Origin: Bythopirellula polymerisocia
Lineage (GTDB): Bacteria > Planctomycetota > Planctomycetia > Pirellulales > Lacipirellulaceae
Assembly: GCF_007860015.1 (NCBI RefSeq)
Contig: NZ_SJPS01000001.1
Span: 1,054,001-1,118,000, forward strand
Reading direction: 5' to 3'
DNA: 64,000 bases
Under the pieces are notes generated by a model that had not been told where the DNA came from, searched no databases, and worked only from the letters and a program-made list of their open reading frames with translations. The position numbers were made by a program, and so were the translations under genes. This document shows positions 23,850 through 32,333 of this stretch, in pieces (position 1 is the first letter of the stretch; every line of letters begins with the position of its first letter).

Positions 23850-25028
23850 CTAAGCCGCACATTGCTCGGTTGTAGCAGCTGAAATCCCAAAGAATCCGGC
23901 CAGTGCCGTGATGACCTGATTCTGTTCTTCAAGTGTTAGTTCGCCATAGATGGGCAGACTAAGCACTTCCAGACAGGCCTGCTCGGTCACCGGCAAGCTG
24001 CCTTGTTTGTAGCCGAGGAAGGAAAAGCATTCTTGCAAGTGCAATGGGATCGGATAGTACACGGCTGAGCCGATTTGTTGTGCCGCGAGATGCTGTTGCA
24101 CCGCGTCGCGCTGACCGTTCCGAATCCGCACAGTGAATTGATTCCACACCGAAGTGCAGGCCGGGGCTACTGTTGGGAGTGCCACGCAGGCATTGAGCCC
24201 GGACTGGAGGAACTCACTCTCGTATCGCTCCGCATTGCGTCTACGGCCATTTGTCCAGTCGTCAAGACGCTTGAGTTTTACGTTGAGTGCGGCTGCTTGC
24301 AGCGAGTCGAGGCGACTATTGAGTCCCACCTGTGCATGGTGGTAGCGCGGATGCTGGCCGTGATCGCGGAGTATTCGCAGCTGACTAGCCAGAAGTTCAT
24401 CATTGGTAGTAATCATCCCACCATCGCCAATGCCGCCAAGATTTTTGGTCGGATAGAACGAGAAGCAACCCATGGTTCCCATCGAACCCGCCCGGCGTCC
24501 ATCAAACTCCGCTCCAATTGCCTGGGCTGCATCTTCGATCACAGGGAGATTCCCTGCGTCGATTGCTATTTCCTGGAGGGCCTTCATGTCGGCGCATTGA
24601 CCAAACAGATGCACCGGCAAGATTGCTTTGGTACGTGACGATATCTTGCGTGCTACGTCGCCTGGATCAATATTGAATGTGGAGGGGAGTATGTCTGCAA
24701 ACACGGGTGTCGCACCGAGTCGTGTGACAGCGCTGGCCGTGGCAAAGAAGGTGAAACTCGGAAGGACTACTTCGTCCCCCGGGCCGATTCCCAGCGTCAT
24801 TAGTGCCAGTAGCAGCGCATCACTTCCTGACGCACAGCCGACTGCATGACTTACACCGCAATAGTGTGCCATGGCGTCCTCGAACTGTTGGCAGGCCGGC
24901 CCATGGACAAACGACCCACTGGCACACACTTGAGCCAATGCGGCCTGAATTTCCACCTGAAGGGGAGCATTCTGTCGATTCACATCGAGCAGCGGGACTG
25001 GGATGCAAGGAACAGGTTGGGATGCCAT
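23850..25028 (-). CDS. DegT/DnrJ/EryC1/StrS-family aminotransferase
   Basis: A 392-residue PLP enzyme that transaminates keto-sugars for surface polysaccharides or glycans. The signatures are CASGSDALLLAL (PLP phosphate), SFTFFATASAVTRLGATPVF, VIEDAAQAIGAEF (the Asp that pairs with the pyridine N), and the PLP lysine in FSFYPTKNLGGIGDGGM. The C-terminal domain ends SLPIYGELTLEEQNQVI as in the family. GAGGAGA precedes the ATG closely. No other nucleotide-sugar genes are adjacent, so the exact sugar cannot be stated. Confidence 0.9.
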   Translation of the reverse strand: MASQPVPCIPVPLLDVNRQNAPLQVEIQAALAQVCASGSFVHGPACQQFEDAMAHYCGVSHAVGCASGSDALLLALMTLGIGPGDEVVLPSFTFFATASAVTRLGATPVFADILPSTFNIDPGDVARKISSRTKAILPVHLFGQCADMKALQEIAIDAGNLPVIEDAAQAIGAEFDGRRAGSMGTMGCFSFYPTKNLGGIGDGGMITTNDELLASQLRILRDHGQHPRYHHAQVGLNSRLDSLQAAALNVKLKRLDDWTNGRRRNAERYESEFLQSGLNACVALPTVAPACTSVWNQFTVRIRNGQRDAVQQHLAAQQIGSAVYYPIPLHLQECFSFLGYKQGSLPVTEQACLEVLSLPIYGELTLEEQNQVITALAGFFGISAATTEQCAA

Positions 25029-25180
25029 AGGTTCTCCTCAACAGCAGGGCGATATCCGAACGGAATCGAATAAATCAGTCGCGAGAGAATAGGTAGAAAA
25101 CTGCGGCCGAGCAAGCTCAGTTGGCGGCCGCACGGCCGAGTTTCTTCGAGAATCGGATTCATTGAACTAGGCAGCGTTGC

Positions 25181-25738
25181 CTAACGCCCTTGCAGCATCG
25201 CCACGCGGAGGTCGGCATCAGCCGGATTGTCTGAGAGCCAAATCCCAAATACGGCCTGCTTGAATTCCAGACCGGGGATCTCCCCCTTCAGCTGACCGTT
25301 CTTGACAACGATTACGCCACGACCAGGAAGATAGGCGATTTCAAACACGTCCCCCTTGGCAATCTGATCCGCAAAGCATTGGCGAAACGCGTTAATTTGA
25401 GATTCAATGGCTGCCGTGCGGCCACCGGTTGAGTTCTGAAATCCTTCATTGATTGAGACAACCAGTTTTTCCTGACTCACCAGGCCCGACGTGATCTGCA
25501 AGCGAATCGCCATCGGTTGATCCGCCGCTTGGATGGCAGCTGCATTGCGATTGGGCTCAGTTAGATAAAGTCCCCCCACATACAACTGCATCAGGTATTT
25601 GGTGCGAGCACCACCGCCATTGAGCATCAACGGCGTTCCACCGACGTCAATGCGGTCGGGTAGCGGCGCGGCAGAGGCAAGATTGCATAGCAGCGAGCAG
25701 AAGAGACCGACGACCATCCAAATGCTTTTTCTGTTCAT
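25181..25738 (-). CDS. exported chalcone isomerase-like protein
   Basis: A 185-residue protein with a signal peptide (about 1-23, LFCSLLCNLASAAPL). The remainder has the CHI fold pattern: LMLNGGGARTKYLMQLYVGG, LYLTEP, RLQITSGLVSQEKLVVSINE, a helix with Cys, and AVFGIWLSDNPAD at the end. Bacterial members are exported and usually lack chalcone isomerase activity; some bind lipids or fatty acids. It stands between the aminotransferase and panC with spacers of over 150 bases on both sides. Confidence 0.8.
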   Translation of the reverse strand: MNRKSIWMVVGLFCSLLCNLASAAPLPDRIDVGGTPLMLNGGGARTKYLMQLYVGGLYLTEPNRNAAAIQAADQPMAIRLQITSGLVSQEKLVVSINEGFQNSTGGRTAAIESQINAFRQCFADQIAKGDVFEIAYLPGRGVIVVKNGQLKGEIPGLEFKQAVFGIWLSDNPADADLRVAMLQGR

Positions 25739-25944
25739 GACAATGTTCCTGACGAAGTTGACCCCAAACGGACCAAAGGATTTCTAGCGAAGAATCGGCA
25801 GTGATTCAGACTGCCGGCATAAGTGCAGCGTGCCGAATGCTAGAGACAAGTCTGCCGCTGGCCAAGCCCGATGCCGCGCAGACAGCATGAGCAATTGCTA
25901 GCATGGAAGCGAATAGAAACGATTTGCGTTTCAAGTACGGATAA

Positions 25945-26802
25945 CTAGCCAATCGTGAGATTGTCAATCAAGCGAGTAGTGCCCAAACGGGCAGCCAGGG
26001 CCACCACCGTAGGGCCGGTGATTTTTTTGACGGGGGTAACCGTCCCGGCCGCGACGAAGGCAATGTAGTCCACCTTCGTAATGTCGGCCTCGGCAAGGGA
26101 CAATCGCATGTGGCCGGTGAGGGTGGCCACGTCACATTCTCCCGCTTGATAAAGTGACTCTGCCAATTGAAGCGATTTGTAGAGCCCGGCTGCCTGCTGT
26201 CGCTCAATAGGCGTGAGATACGCATTGCGAGAACTCATTGCTAAGCCATCTAGCTCGCGGACAGTGGGACAGTCTATAACAGCAATTGCGAGATCGAAAT
26301 CCTTCACCATCTGCTGGACTACCAACACCTGCTGATAGTCTTTGCGCCCGAAATAGGCCCGGTTAGCAGGTATGATGTTGAATAGCTTCAGCACGACAGT
26401 GGCAACGCCGCGGAAGTGGCCTGGGCGGATGGTGCCCTCTAATGACTCGGCAAGCGAGCCGACTTCAACGTAGGTTTCGTGTCCGGGTCGGTAGATCGCT
26501 GAGGCACTCGGGGCAAACACCATCGGACATCCTCGCTCGGCCAAAAGTGAGCAGTCTCTGTCCAAAGTACGAGGATAGCGATCTTCGTCTTCACCGGGGC
26601 CAAATTGAGTTGGATTCACAAAAATACTCACGACCGTACGATCACACTCTGCCAGGGAAGCGTCGACGAGTCGCAAGTGGCCTTCATGCAGCGCACCCAT
26701 TGTCGGCACCAGTCCCACCGTCTCACCGGCCGCTTGGGCAGACAGCACGGTGCTACGTGCATCGGCAATGTTCGTCACCACTTCGACTTTGGAGGTTTTC
26801 AT
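25945..26802 (-). CDS. panC: pantothenate synthetase
   Basis: Joins pantoate and beta-alanine with ATP in vitamin B5 synthesis. All motifs are present: PTMGALHEGHL (the HIGH-type nucleotide motif), SIFVNPTQFGPGEDE, GHFRGVATVVLKLFNI, AYFGRKDYQQ and the KMSKS-like SSRNAYLT. ATG 26802 gives 285 residues, the normal length; the frame's upstream extension to 26892 has no family match. It lies 200 bases downstream of folK on the same strand. Pairing of folK with panC is common in bacteria. Confidence 0.95.
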   Translation of the reverse strand: MKTSKVEVVTNIADARSTVLSAQAAGETVGLVPTMGALHEGHLRLVDASLAECDRTVVSIFVNPTQFGPGEDEDRYPRTLDRDCSLLAERGCPMVFAPSASAIYRPGHETYVEVGSLAESLEGTIRPGHFRGVATVVLKLFNIIPANRAYFGRKDYQQVLVVQQMVKDFDLAIAVIDCPTVRELDGLAMSSRNAYLTPIERQQAAGLYKSLQLAESLYQAGECDVATLTGHMRLSLAEADITKVDYIAFVAAGTVTPVKKITGPTVVALAARLGTTRLIDNLTIG

Positions 26803-27005
26803 TTCTAACCCAAACCGAAAATCCTGGATAAGGTAGCCCGCAAAACACGAAAGAAGACTTCGTTCATCTCCGAATCCAACTATTCTATTCAAGGATCAAT
26901 TTGAAGAAACAATCCTAGAAAACAGTCTTTCTCGCGAACATTCGCGTGTTTAGCAGACAAATCTCTTTTCACATTGAGAATCAAACAATTTTGTCTTCCT
27001 CGAAT

Positions 27006-27959
27006 TCAATCCGACAAGGCCGCTTGAATTGCTGCCACGGCCTCGTCGACGACAATTTCGGGATTGGCAGCAGTGATTTTAGCAAGGGGCCCCAAACTCG
27101 GGCGATGTATTAACTCGTGAAACTCTTGACATTCGATTTGTGCCTTCCCCCCCCCAATACGTTCATTGAATGACTCACTCGGTGTTGGATCGACGGCGAT
27201 TACTAATGCAGGCTGGACGCAAGCCATCAGATGCCTCGACTGCTCAGCAGGATGCCAGAATCCGCTAATCACCGGAGTCAATGACATTTTCGTCTCACGA
27301 TCTGATGTTTTCAAACGCGTAAGCAATTCCAAGTGTTTCTGCCATTCTACCGCTGACACGAGTCGCGAGTTATCCTTCTGACAAGCGATTGGGAAAAAAT
27401 CTTCCAGTCGTAAGGCGTTGAGTCGCTGGCACAATTGACCGGCCAACCGATCAGCATGTTGATGATCAGCAGCTGCAAGTGCCACATAGCGGGGTGCTGT
27501 ACGGAGGTGATCTAGGAGAGCCGCAATGGTCCAACCTGAACCGGTTACTACCATGTGGCCGGCGATTTCGGCAGCAGGGGCTAGGACAAAGCGACGAAAC
27601 GTCATTCGTGGATGCGGAATCACGAGTTGGGGTGTGTCGATGGACACTCGGCCATAGAGCAATAGGTCGATGTCTAGCGAGCGTGCTGCCCAGCGAATCT
27701 TGCGCTCTCGGCCATGTTGTGCTTCGATCGCCTGAAAATGGTCGGCCAATTCCTGGGCTTCCAAGCCTGTGTCGAGTACCACGGCCCCGTTGAGAAAACT
27801 TTGCTGATCGGCAGGGCCTCCCACGGGGGAAGTATCGTGCCAGTTGCTCCGCGTAATCAAACGCGTGCGTGGCAATTCGGCAAGTCCGCCGAGGGCCTCT
27901 TGCAATGTGCCTTCGCGATTTCCCAGATTGGCGCCTAAAGCCAGCAAACATCGAGGCAT
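27006..27959 (-). CDS. folK: HPPK (FolK) fused to a degenerate kinase-like domain
   Basis: Residues 1-~155 form 6-hydroxymethyl-dihydropterin pyrophosphokinase of folate synthesis: LALGANLGNREGTL, SPVGGPADQQSFLNGAV, RSLDIDLLLYG and PHPRMTFRRFVLAPAAEI. Residues ~156-317 are an extra domain resembling a deoxynucleoside-kinase P-loop fold: the strand PRYVALAAADHQHADRLAGQ stands where a GxxxxGKT loop should be, and PALVIAVDPTPSESFNERI resembles the later kinase strand and lid. The P-loop lysine is missing, so this half is unlikely to bind ATP in the usual way. GAGGGGA precedes the ATG. The reading frame contains a C9 run (27149 region) that should be verified. Confidence 0.85.
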   Translation of the reverse strand: MPRCLLALGANLGNREGTLQEALGGLAELPRTRLITRSNWHDTSPVGGPADQQSFLNGAVVLDTGLEAQELADHFQAIEAQHGRERKIRWAARSLDIDLLLYGRVSIDTPQLVIPHPRMTFRRFVLAPAAEIAGHMVVTGSGWTIAALLDHLRTAPRYVALAAADHQHADRLAGQLCQRLNALRLEDFFPIACQKDNSRLVSAVEWQKHLELLTRLKTSDRETKMSLTPVISGFWHPAEQSRHLMACVQPALVIAVDPTPSESFNERIGGGKAQIECQEFHELIHRPSLGPLAKITAANPEIVVDEAVAAIQAALSD

Positions 27960-28100
27960 AGGAGTTCCCCTCGAGGAATTGAATGCAGATCGCTCGAAAT
28001 CTGCATCTTACATCGACAGCAGTGCCGCTCGCATCCGATTCTCACGAATCGCCAATTAACTTGCTAAATGTACAATTCAGTTGATATAGCTCTCATTAAA

Positions 28101-28139
28101 GAACAAGGGCCTCGGACAATCTGTCCCAGGCCCTTGTTC
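28101..28139. other. very stable 39-nt hairpin
   Basis: GAACAAGGGCCT (28101-28112) pairs perfectly with AGGCCCTTGTTC (28128-28139). Inside, GGACA and TGTCC pair around an ATC loop with one C-C mismatch, giving 17 bp in all. It is followed on the minus strand by TTTAATG and on the plus strand by TCGCATCC. It may be a terminator or part of a non-coding RNA. Confidence 0.6.
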
Positions 28140-28159
28140 TCGCATCCGTGCAACCAAAA

Positions 28160-28234
28160 AAATCGGGGGGGACCTCCGAATCACGAACTGCGTTCGTCGA
28201 CTGTCGCTCCAGTCGATCGCCGCCCCCCGGATTT
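28160..28234 (-). terminator. branched structure followed by a T7 tract on the minus strand
   Basis: The outer stem joins AAATCGGGGGG (28160-28170) and CCCCCCGGATTT (28223-28234). Within it are two perfect hairpins, ACGAAC/GTTCGT (28183-28197) and TCGACTG/CAGTCGA (28197-28216). On the minus strand the outer stem is followed by TTTTTTT (28162-28156). It thus resembles an intrinsic terminator with a branched top, and so implies a minus-strand transcript arriving from the right. Confidence 0.5.
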
Positions 28235-28380
28235 ATCAACTCAATATTTCAACTCGCTAGCGCATCGACTCCGAACAATCCAACAGTATTCTGTGAGTAA
28301 TCGAAACTCGATTAACCACTGCGCGGATTAACACACACGCCGCCTGAAGATAACTGCCCTTCAAACCACGCCATGACAAA

Positions 28381-28626
28381 TCACATGCGTGATTGAGTTC
28401 CCCACTCAAAACTAAAATAGACAAACAGACTTTCGCTAAGGCTGTTCAATTGAATACAAACTTCACAAACCTTTCTTAACCGAAAGCTAATGTTGCGAAC
28501 TTCAGTGAAATTGTCAAGCAACTTAATTGCATCAGATAATTTTTCTTCCTTTCCACTATTTTTGCAAGTACCACAAGTTGATTGCGTAGCACTTGACAAC
28601 CTTGAATCGTATCGTTCCGCCAACAT
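28381..28626 (-). CDS. possible small protein upstream of the branched terminator
   Basis: An 81-codon frame from ATG 28626 with four cysteines (CGTCKNSGKEE and KVCEVCIQLN), no recognised domain and no strong ribosome site. It is of interest only because the T-tailed structure at 28160-28234 implies a minus-strand transcript here, and this frame ends about 145 bases before it. It could equally be chance in A/T-rich DNA. Confidence 0.2.
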   Translation of the reverse strand: MLAERYDSRLSSATQSTCGTCKNSGKEEKLSDAIKLLDNFTEVRNISFRLRKVCEVCIQLNSLSESLFVYFSFEWGTQSRM

Positions 28627-28839
28627 GGAATTGCTCGCAGAACTTCTAACCACCCGCAAGAACTGCTACACTCGAAATGCAGAAAAAACACCCTCTTGGC
28701 GTCGCATTATTCATCCCATGCAATCCATATAATAGGTCCATGAAACTCGGAGTGTTTAAAGTTCTGCCAAGCCTGACCGAAGTTTGGCATCCTACATCTT
28801 GTTGTGCGGATTCCTTCCTCCCCATGAAATGTTGATCCT

Positions 28840-30774
28840 ATGCCAAGCGCGACAATAACAGATTTTGCCCAACTACGAATCGCTGCGTTAGAGAGCCGCC
28901 GCTGTACGGAAATGGCGCAACTTATCAAGAAACACAATGGGATTCCGCTTGTCAGCCCTTCACTGAGAGAAGTTGCCGTAGCAGAGCAACGCCCCGTCAT
29001 CGAGTTTGCCAATCATCTCATTACGGGACAAATCGATGCGGTCTTGTTTCTCACTGGTGTGGGCATTCGGCAGATGCTCGATCACATTGAACGGCACGTG
29101 GATCGGCAGCGAGTTCTCGATGCGCTCTGCGATGTAAAGACCATAGTCCGCGGACCAAAGCCGTTGGCTGTACTTCGCGAGCTGGGAATCACACCCTCGT
29201 TGCAAGTTCCAGAGCCAAACACTTGGCGGGAAGTTTTGGCCACTCTTGACGCACATCTGCCGGTTGCCAACCTTGTCGTTGCCGTTCAAGAGTATGGTGT
29301 ACCAAATGTAAGTTTGATCGCCGGGCTTGAAGCACGCGGTGCGCGAGTTGTGCCGGTGCAAGTCTATCGCTGGGCTCTGCCTGAGGATGTAGGACCGCTT
29401 GAAGAGAATGTTCGACGCATTGCATCAGCTGAAGTGGATGCATGTCTGTTTACTTCCGCACAGCAAGCGATTCATCTTTTCGAGGTTGCCGAAGGCTTGC
29501 AGCTCGCAAGCGAACTACACCAAGGTCTGCGGCGCACGGTTGTTGCTTCGATTGGCCCGACTACCAGCGAGATGCTTCGCAAGCTTTCGATTGCAGTGGA
29601 CTTCGAGCCCTCACATGGAAAGATGGGACAACTCGTGAGCGAATTGGCGACGGTCGCCAACTCACTCGTCATGCGCAAGCGCACCGTCCATGACAAGATC
29701 GTAGCCCTTTCGACCCCTCCTGCAATTGATGGAAAAACGCCTGCCTGGTACGAAAGTCCCTTTATGAAGGCCTGTCGACGCGAACCGGTCCCTCATACAC
29801 CGATCTGGCTGATGCGACAAGCAGGCCGCTACATGGAAGAATATCGTGCAGTGCGAGCGAAGATGAGCTTTCTCGAATTGTGCAAGAACCCGGCACTCTG
29901 CAGCGAAGTGATGTGTACGGCAGTCGAGCGATTGGGGGTGGATGCCGCGATTATTTTTTCAGATCTGCTCCCGATCCTGGAACCGATGGGGATGGAACTG
30001 GAGTTCACGGCCGGTGATGGTCCAAAGATCGACAATCCCTTGCGAGAGGCGACCGACGTAGACCGTGTGATAGAACTCGAGAATGTCGACTCGCTGGGGT
30101 TCGTGATGGAAACCGTCGCATGCACTCGGCGCGACTTGCCCGAGGAAATTCCTGTGATTGGTTTTGCAGGGGCACCGTTTACCTTGGCCAGCTATGCCAT
30201 CGAAGGAGGAGGCAGCCGCAGTTTTCTGCATACCAAGACACTCATGTACCGTGAGAGCGCGGCCTGGCACGAACTGATGCAACGATTGAGTCGCTCGATT
30301 GTGTTATATCTCAATGCCCAGATTTCCGCAGGAGCACAGGCAGTGCAGTTATTTGATAGTTGGGTCGGATGCTTGTCCCCTGCCGACTATCGCACTTATG
30401 TGCTGCCACATGTGCGGTCGATCGTCGAAGGACTCGCACCAACTGCGCCCCTCATCCACTTTGCCACCGGCAACCCGGCGCTCTTGCCCTTGATGGCGGA
30501 AGCAGGAGGTGACGTGATCGGAGTCGATTGGCGGATCGATCTCGCCGATGCGTGGCAGACCGTGGGCTACGATCGTGCCTTACAAGGGAATCTCGATCCG
30601 CTGGTATTGATGGCCGACCGCGACACGATTCGTTCACGCGCACAAGAAGTCCTGCAAGCCGCCGGAACGCGACCCGGGCACATCTTCAATCTGGGGCATG
30701 GCGTGATGCCACAGACACCAGTGGACAATGTGAAATACTTGGTGGACTTCGTCCACGAAGCAACTAGCACATGA
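28840..30774 (+). CDS. hemE: uroporphyrinogen-III synthase / uroporphyrinogen decarboxylase fusion
   Basis: A 644-residue bifunctional haem-pathway protein. Residues 1-~275 match HemD (two alternating Rossmann-like lobes: TGQIDAVLFLTGVGIRQML; AEVDACLFTSAQQAIHLFEV; VVASIGPTTSEMLRKLSI), which closes hydroxymethylbilane. A ~25-residue linker leads into HemE at ~303-644: PIWLMRQAGRYMEEYR, IIFSDLLPILEPMGM with the catalytic Asp, GFAGAPFTLASYAIEGGGS, WVGCLSP and NLGHGVMPQTP. HemE makes coproporphyrinogen III. Fusing the consecutive enzymes would channel the unstable uroporphyrinogen. No convincing ribosome site precedes ATG 28840. No other hem gene is adjacent. Confidence 0.9.
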   Translation: MPSATITDFAQLRIAALESRRCTEMAQLIKKHNGIPLVSPSLREVAVAEQRPVIEFANHLITGQIDAVLFLTGVGIRQMLDHIERHVDRQRVLDALCDVKTIVRGPKPLAVLRELGITPSLQVPEPNTWREVLATLDAHLPVANLVVAVQEYGVPNVSLIAGLEARGARVVPVQVYRWALPEDVGPLEENVRRIASAEVDACLFTSAQQAIHLFEVAEGLQLASELHQGLRRTVVASIGPTTSEMLRKLSIAVDFEPSHGKMGQLVSELATVANSLVMRKRTVHDKIVALSTPPAIDGKTPAWYESPFMKACRREPVPHTPIWLMRQAGRYMEEYRAVRAKMSFLELCKNPALCSEVMCTAVERLGVDAAIIFSDLLPILEPMGMELEFTAGDGPKIDNPLREATDVDRVIELENVDSLGFVMETVACTRRDLPEEIPVIGFAGAPFTLASYAIEGGGSRSFLHTKTLMYRESAAWHELMQRLSRSIVLYLNAQISAGAQAVQLFDSWVGCLSPADYRTYVLPHVRSIVEGLAPTAPLIHFATGNPALLPLMAEAGGDVIGVDWRIDLADAWQTVGYDRALQGNLDPLVLMADRDTIRSRAQEVLQAAGTRPGHIFNLGHGVMPQTPVDNVKYLVDFVHEATST

Positions 30775-30791
30775 GGTGGGCAGTAACCACA

Positions 30792-31310
30792 CTACTCCGC
30801 TACACCGACAATGTTCCTGAAAAGGGGATCGTTCCGTAGAGGATCAAAGTCCGTTTCGGCAGCTATAAAGTCTCGGAAATTGCCATCGATGTTCAGTGCA
30901 CGGGTCAAGCACCGGAGCGACTGGCGACGATCGCGCGCAAGGCTCCAGTAGCAGGCGAGATTGTAGTGCAGGATCGCTTCACCGGGTTCGATCTCAACCG
31001 CTTGTTCCAAGGCATCGATCGCCCTGGGGACATCGCCGATCCGTTTGTAGCACCAGCCCAATGCCATCCACACATGGATATCGTCGGGAATCAACTCCAA
31101 AGATCGCTTCAGAGGAAAGATGGCCTCGCGGTACTGGCGCAATTCTCGCAACGATTCCCCGAGCAGGTAGCATCCGCGGGCATCGGCGTGAACGATCTTG
31201 CCTCGGCGCTGCAGCGAATGGAGCGCGTGCTCCGGCAGACCAAGTTCCAGGTAACCCTCCGCCTCCCGGCGGGTGCGCAATAAACGTTCTCGAAGCAAAT
31301 AGGTAGTCAT
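30792..31310 (-). CDS. TPR-repeat protein
   Basis: A 172-residue protein beginning MTTYLLRERLLRTRREAEGY with three to four tetratricopeptide units: YLELGLPEHALHSLQRRG, GESLRELRQYREAIFPLKRS, GWCYKRIGDVPRAIDALEQA, and YWSLARDRRQSLRCLTRAL. It ends with a planctomycete-style tail FDPLRNDPLFRNIV. It is cytoplasmic (no signal) and probably a scaffold or assembly helper. ATG 31310 is preferred over the TTG at 31331. It converges on the hemD-hemE gene with 17 bases between stops. Confidence 0.75.
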   Translation of the reverse strand: MTTYLLRERLLRTRREAEGYLELGLPEHALHSLQRRGKIVHADARGCYLLGESLRELRQYREAIFPLKRSLELIPDDIHVWMALGWCYKRIGDVPRAIDALEQAVEIEPGEAILHYNLACYWSLARDRRQSLRCLTRALNIDGNFRDFIAAETDFDPLRNDPLFRNIVGVAE

Positions 31311-31386
31311 GGGGAGAATGACTCGGTCCAAAGATCAGTTGATAAGAAAAAAAAGAGTAGTTATTAGATTTTACCCTCAAAAACGC

Positions 31387-31419
31387 GCGACGCAAAATAA
31401 ATTTTGAAAATTGCGTCGC
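31387..31419. repeat. 9-bp inverted repeat upstream of the TPR gene
   Basis: GCGACGCAA (31387-31395) and TTGCGTCGC (31411-31419) form a perfect 9-bp inverted repeat with a 15-base A/T-rich centre, 75-110 bases upstream of the TPR gene start. It could be an operator or a small hairpin. The same spacer (31332-31620) also has a run of guanine tracts near 31483-31508. Confidence 0.4.
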
Positions 31420-31620
31420 AACTGATTGATTCAAGAAAGAGCAACGCAGCTTTCGTGAGTTAACGGACGTTAACGATTGGATGGAGGGGGTAAAGGGCGC
31501 GGGGGGGGTGATCGTTGTGGAATGCCCTTTGCAAAAGCGGAGTACTGGGGGACTTCTGCCGTTCGTGAATTAACAGAAATTTGGTGGGCAGGTCGAACGT
31601 TCTCTGTTATAATAGATCAA

Positions 31621-32331
31621 TCAAGTAGACGAGCTGCACTTAGCACCTGTAACAAGCAGAGAACTTAGCCGTAACAACACCAACATCGGCCAATCGATGT
31701 ACTTCTCCGCTCGTTGATAACGCTTGGCAAATCGAGCGTCTGGCGCGTATTCAGCAACGTACTGAATTTGAAAGCCGGCACGCAGAGCTGCCATCACAAG
31801 ACTGCTTATGGAATGGGCGATGCTTCCTGGTTGGACAATCTCGCCGGAAGAAGGATCGGTAAAACGGGCCTGGCTACCCCTCAGGAACATCGCCGGGTGC
31901 ATTGCCGATACGACAGCGCGTCCATCCGGTTTCAAGATCCGCTTTGCCTCTGCGAAGAACGCTTCGAGATCGCGGAGGTGTTCGAGCACCAAACCGCTTG
32001 CTACAAGATCGAATGTTGCCGATTCAAATGGCAATGCTAAATGCAAGTCATGGCGGAGGAATTCTACCCTGTCCGCGAATGGTTTCTGCCTTGCCTCGGC
32101 GAGCATTCCCTCGGAGAAATCCACTGCAGTAACCAGGGCACCATTTTCTGCCAGCCACAGCGCATGTCGACCGGTGCCACAACCCAAGTCCAGAACTGCC
32201 AATCCACTCACGTCACCCACAGCCCGGCGAAAGATAGGTTCCTCAAGTGCCTGAAGTGGGTTGGCATCGTGGTCGTAAACCTCAGCCCAACGATCATAAC
32301 CCGCGCTTACATGGCTGAGGTCATCGTACAC
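31621..32331 (-). CDS. class I SAM-dependent methyltransferase
   Basis: A 236-residue methyltransferase. Motif I is VLDLGCGTGRHALWLAENG, the acidic end of strand 2 is VTAVDFSEGMLAEA, and the later motifs are FDLVASGLVLEHLRDLEAFF and ILKPDGRAVVSAMHP. The N-terminal cap YDRWAEVYDHDANPLQALEE resembles small-molecule (BioC/UbiE-like) methyltransferases. The substrate is unknown. It begins two bases after the MOSC gene stop and is the last gene of a probable three-gene unit with MOSC and DinB. Confidence 0.85.
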   Translation of the reverse strand: MYDDLSHVSAGYDRWAEVYDHDANPLQALEEPIFRRAVGDVSGLAVLDLGCGTGRHALWLAENGALVTAVDFSEGMLAEARQKPFADRVEFLRHDLHLALPFESATFDLVASGLVLEHLRDLEAFFAEAKRILKPDGRAVVSAMHPAMFLRGSQARFTDPSSGEIVQPGSIAHSISSLVMAALRAGFQIQYVAEYAPDARFAKRYQRAEKYIDWPMLVLLRLSSLLVTGAKCSSST

Positions 32332-32333
32332 GG

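Larger units (their letters stand above)
27960..28839. other. 880-base spacer with strong RNA-like hairpins
   Basis: This is the longest non-coding stretch in the window, between the divergent folK (minus) and hemD-hemE (plus) genes. It holds two stable hairpin structures (28101-28139 and 28160-28234, listed separately) and one doubtful small minus-strand frame (28381-28626). No tRNA, riboswitch or repeat-family match was recognised. The right half is visibly more A/T-rich than neighbouring genes. Confidence 0.5.

Noticed and set aside
31483..31508. Guanine-rich run that might form a G-quadruplex
   Set aside because: The four G tracts are uneven (GG, GGGGG, GGG, GGGGGGGG) and nothing else supports a function, so only a mention was kept in the spacer entry.
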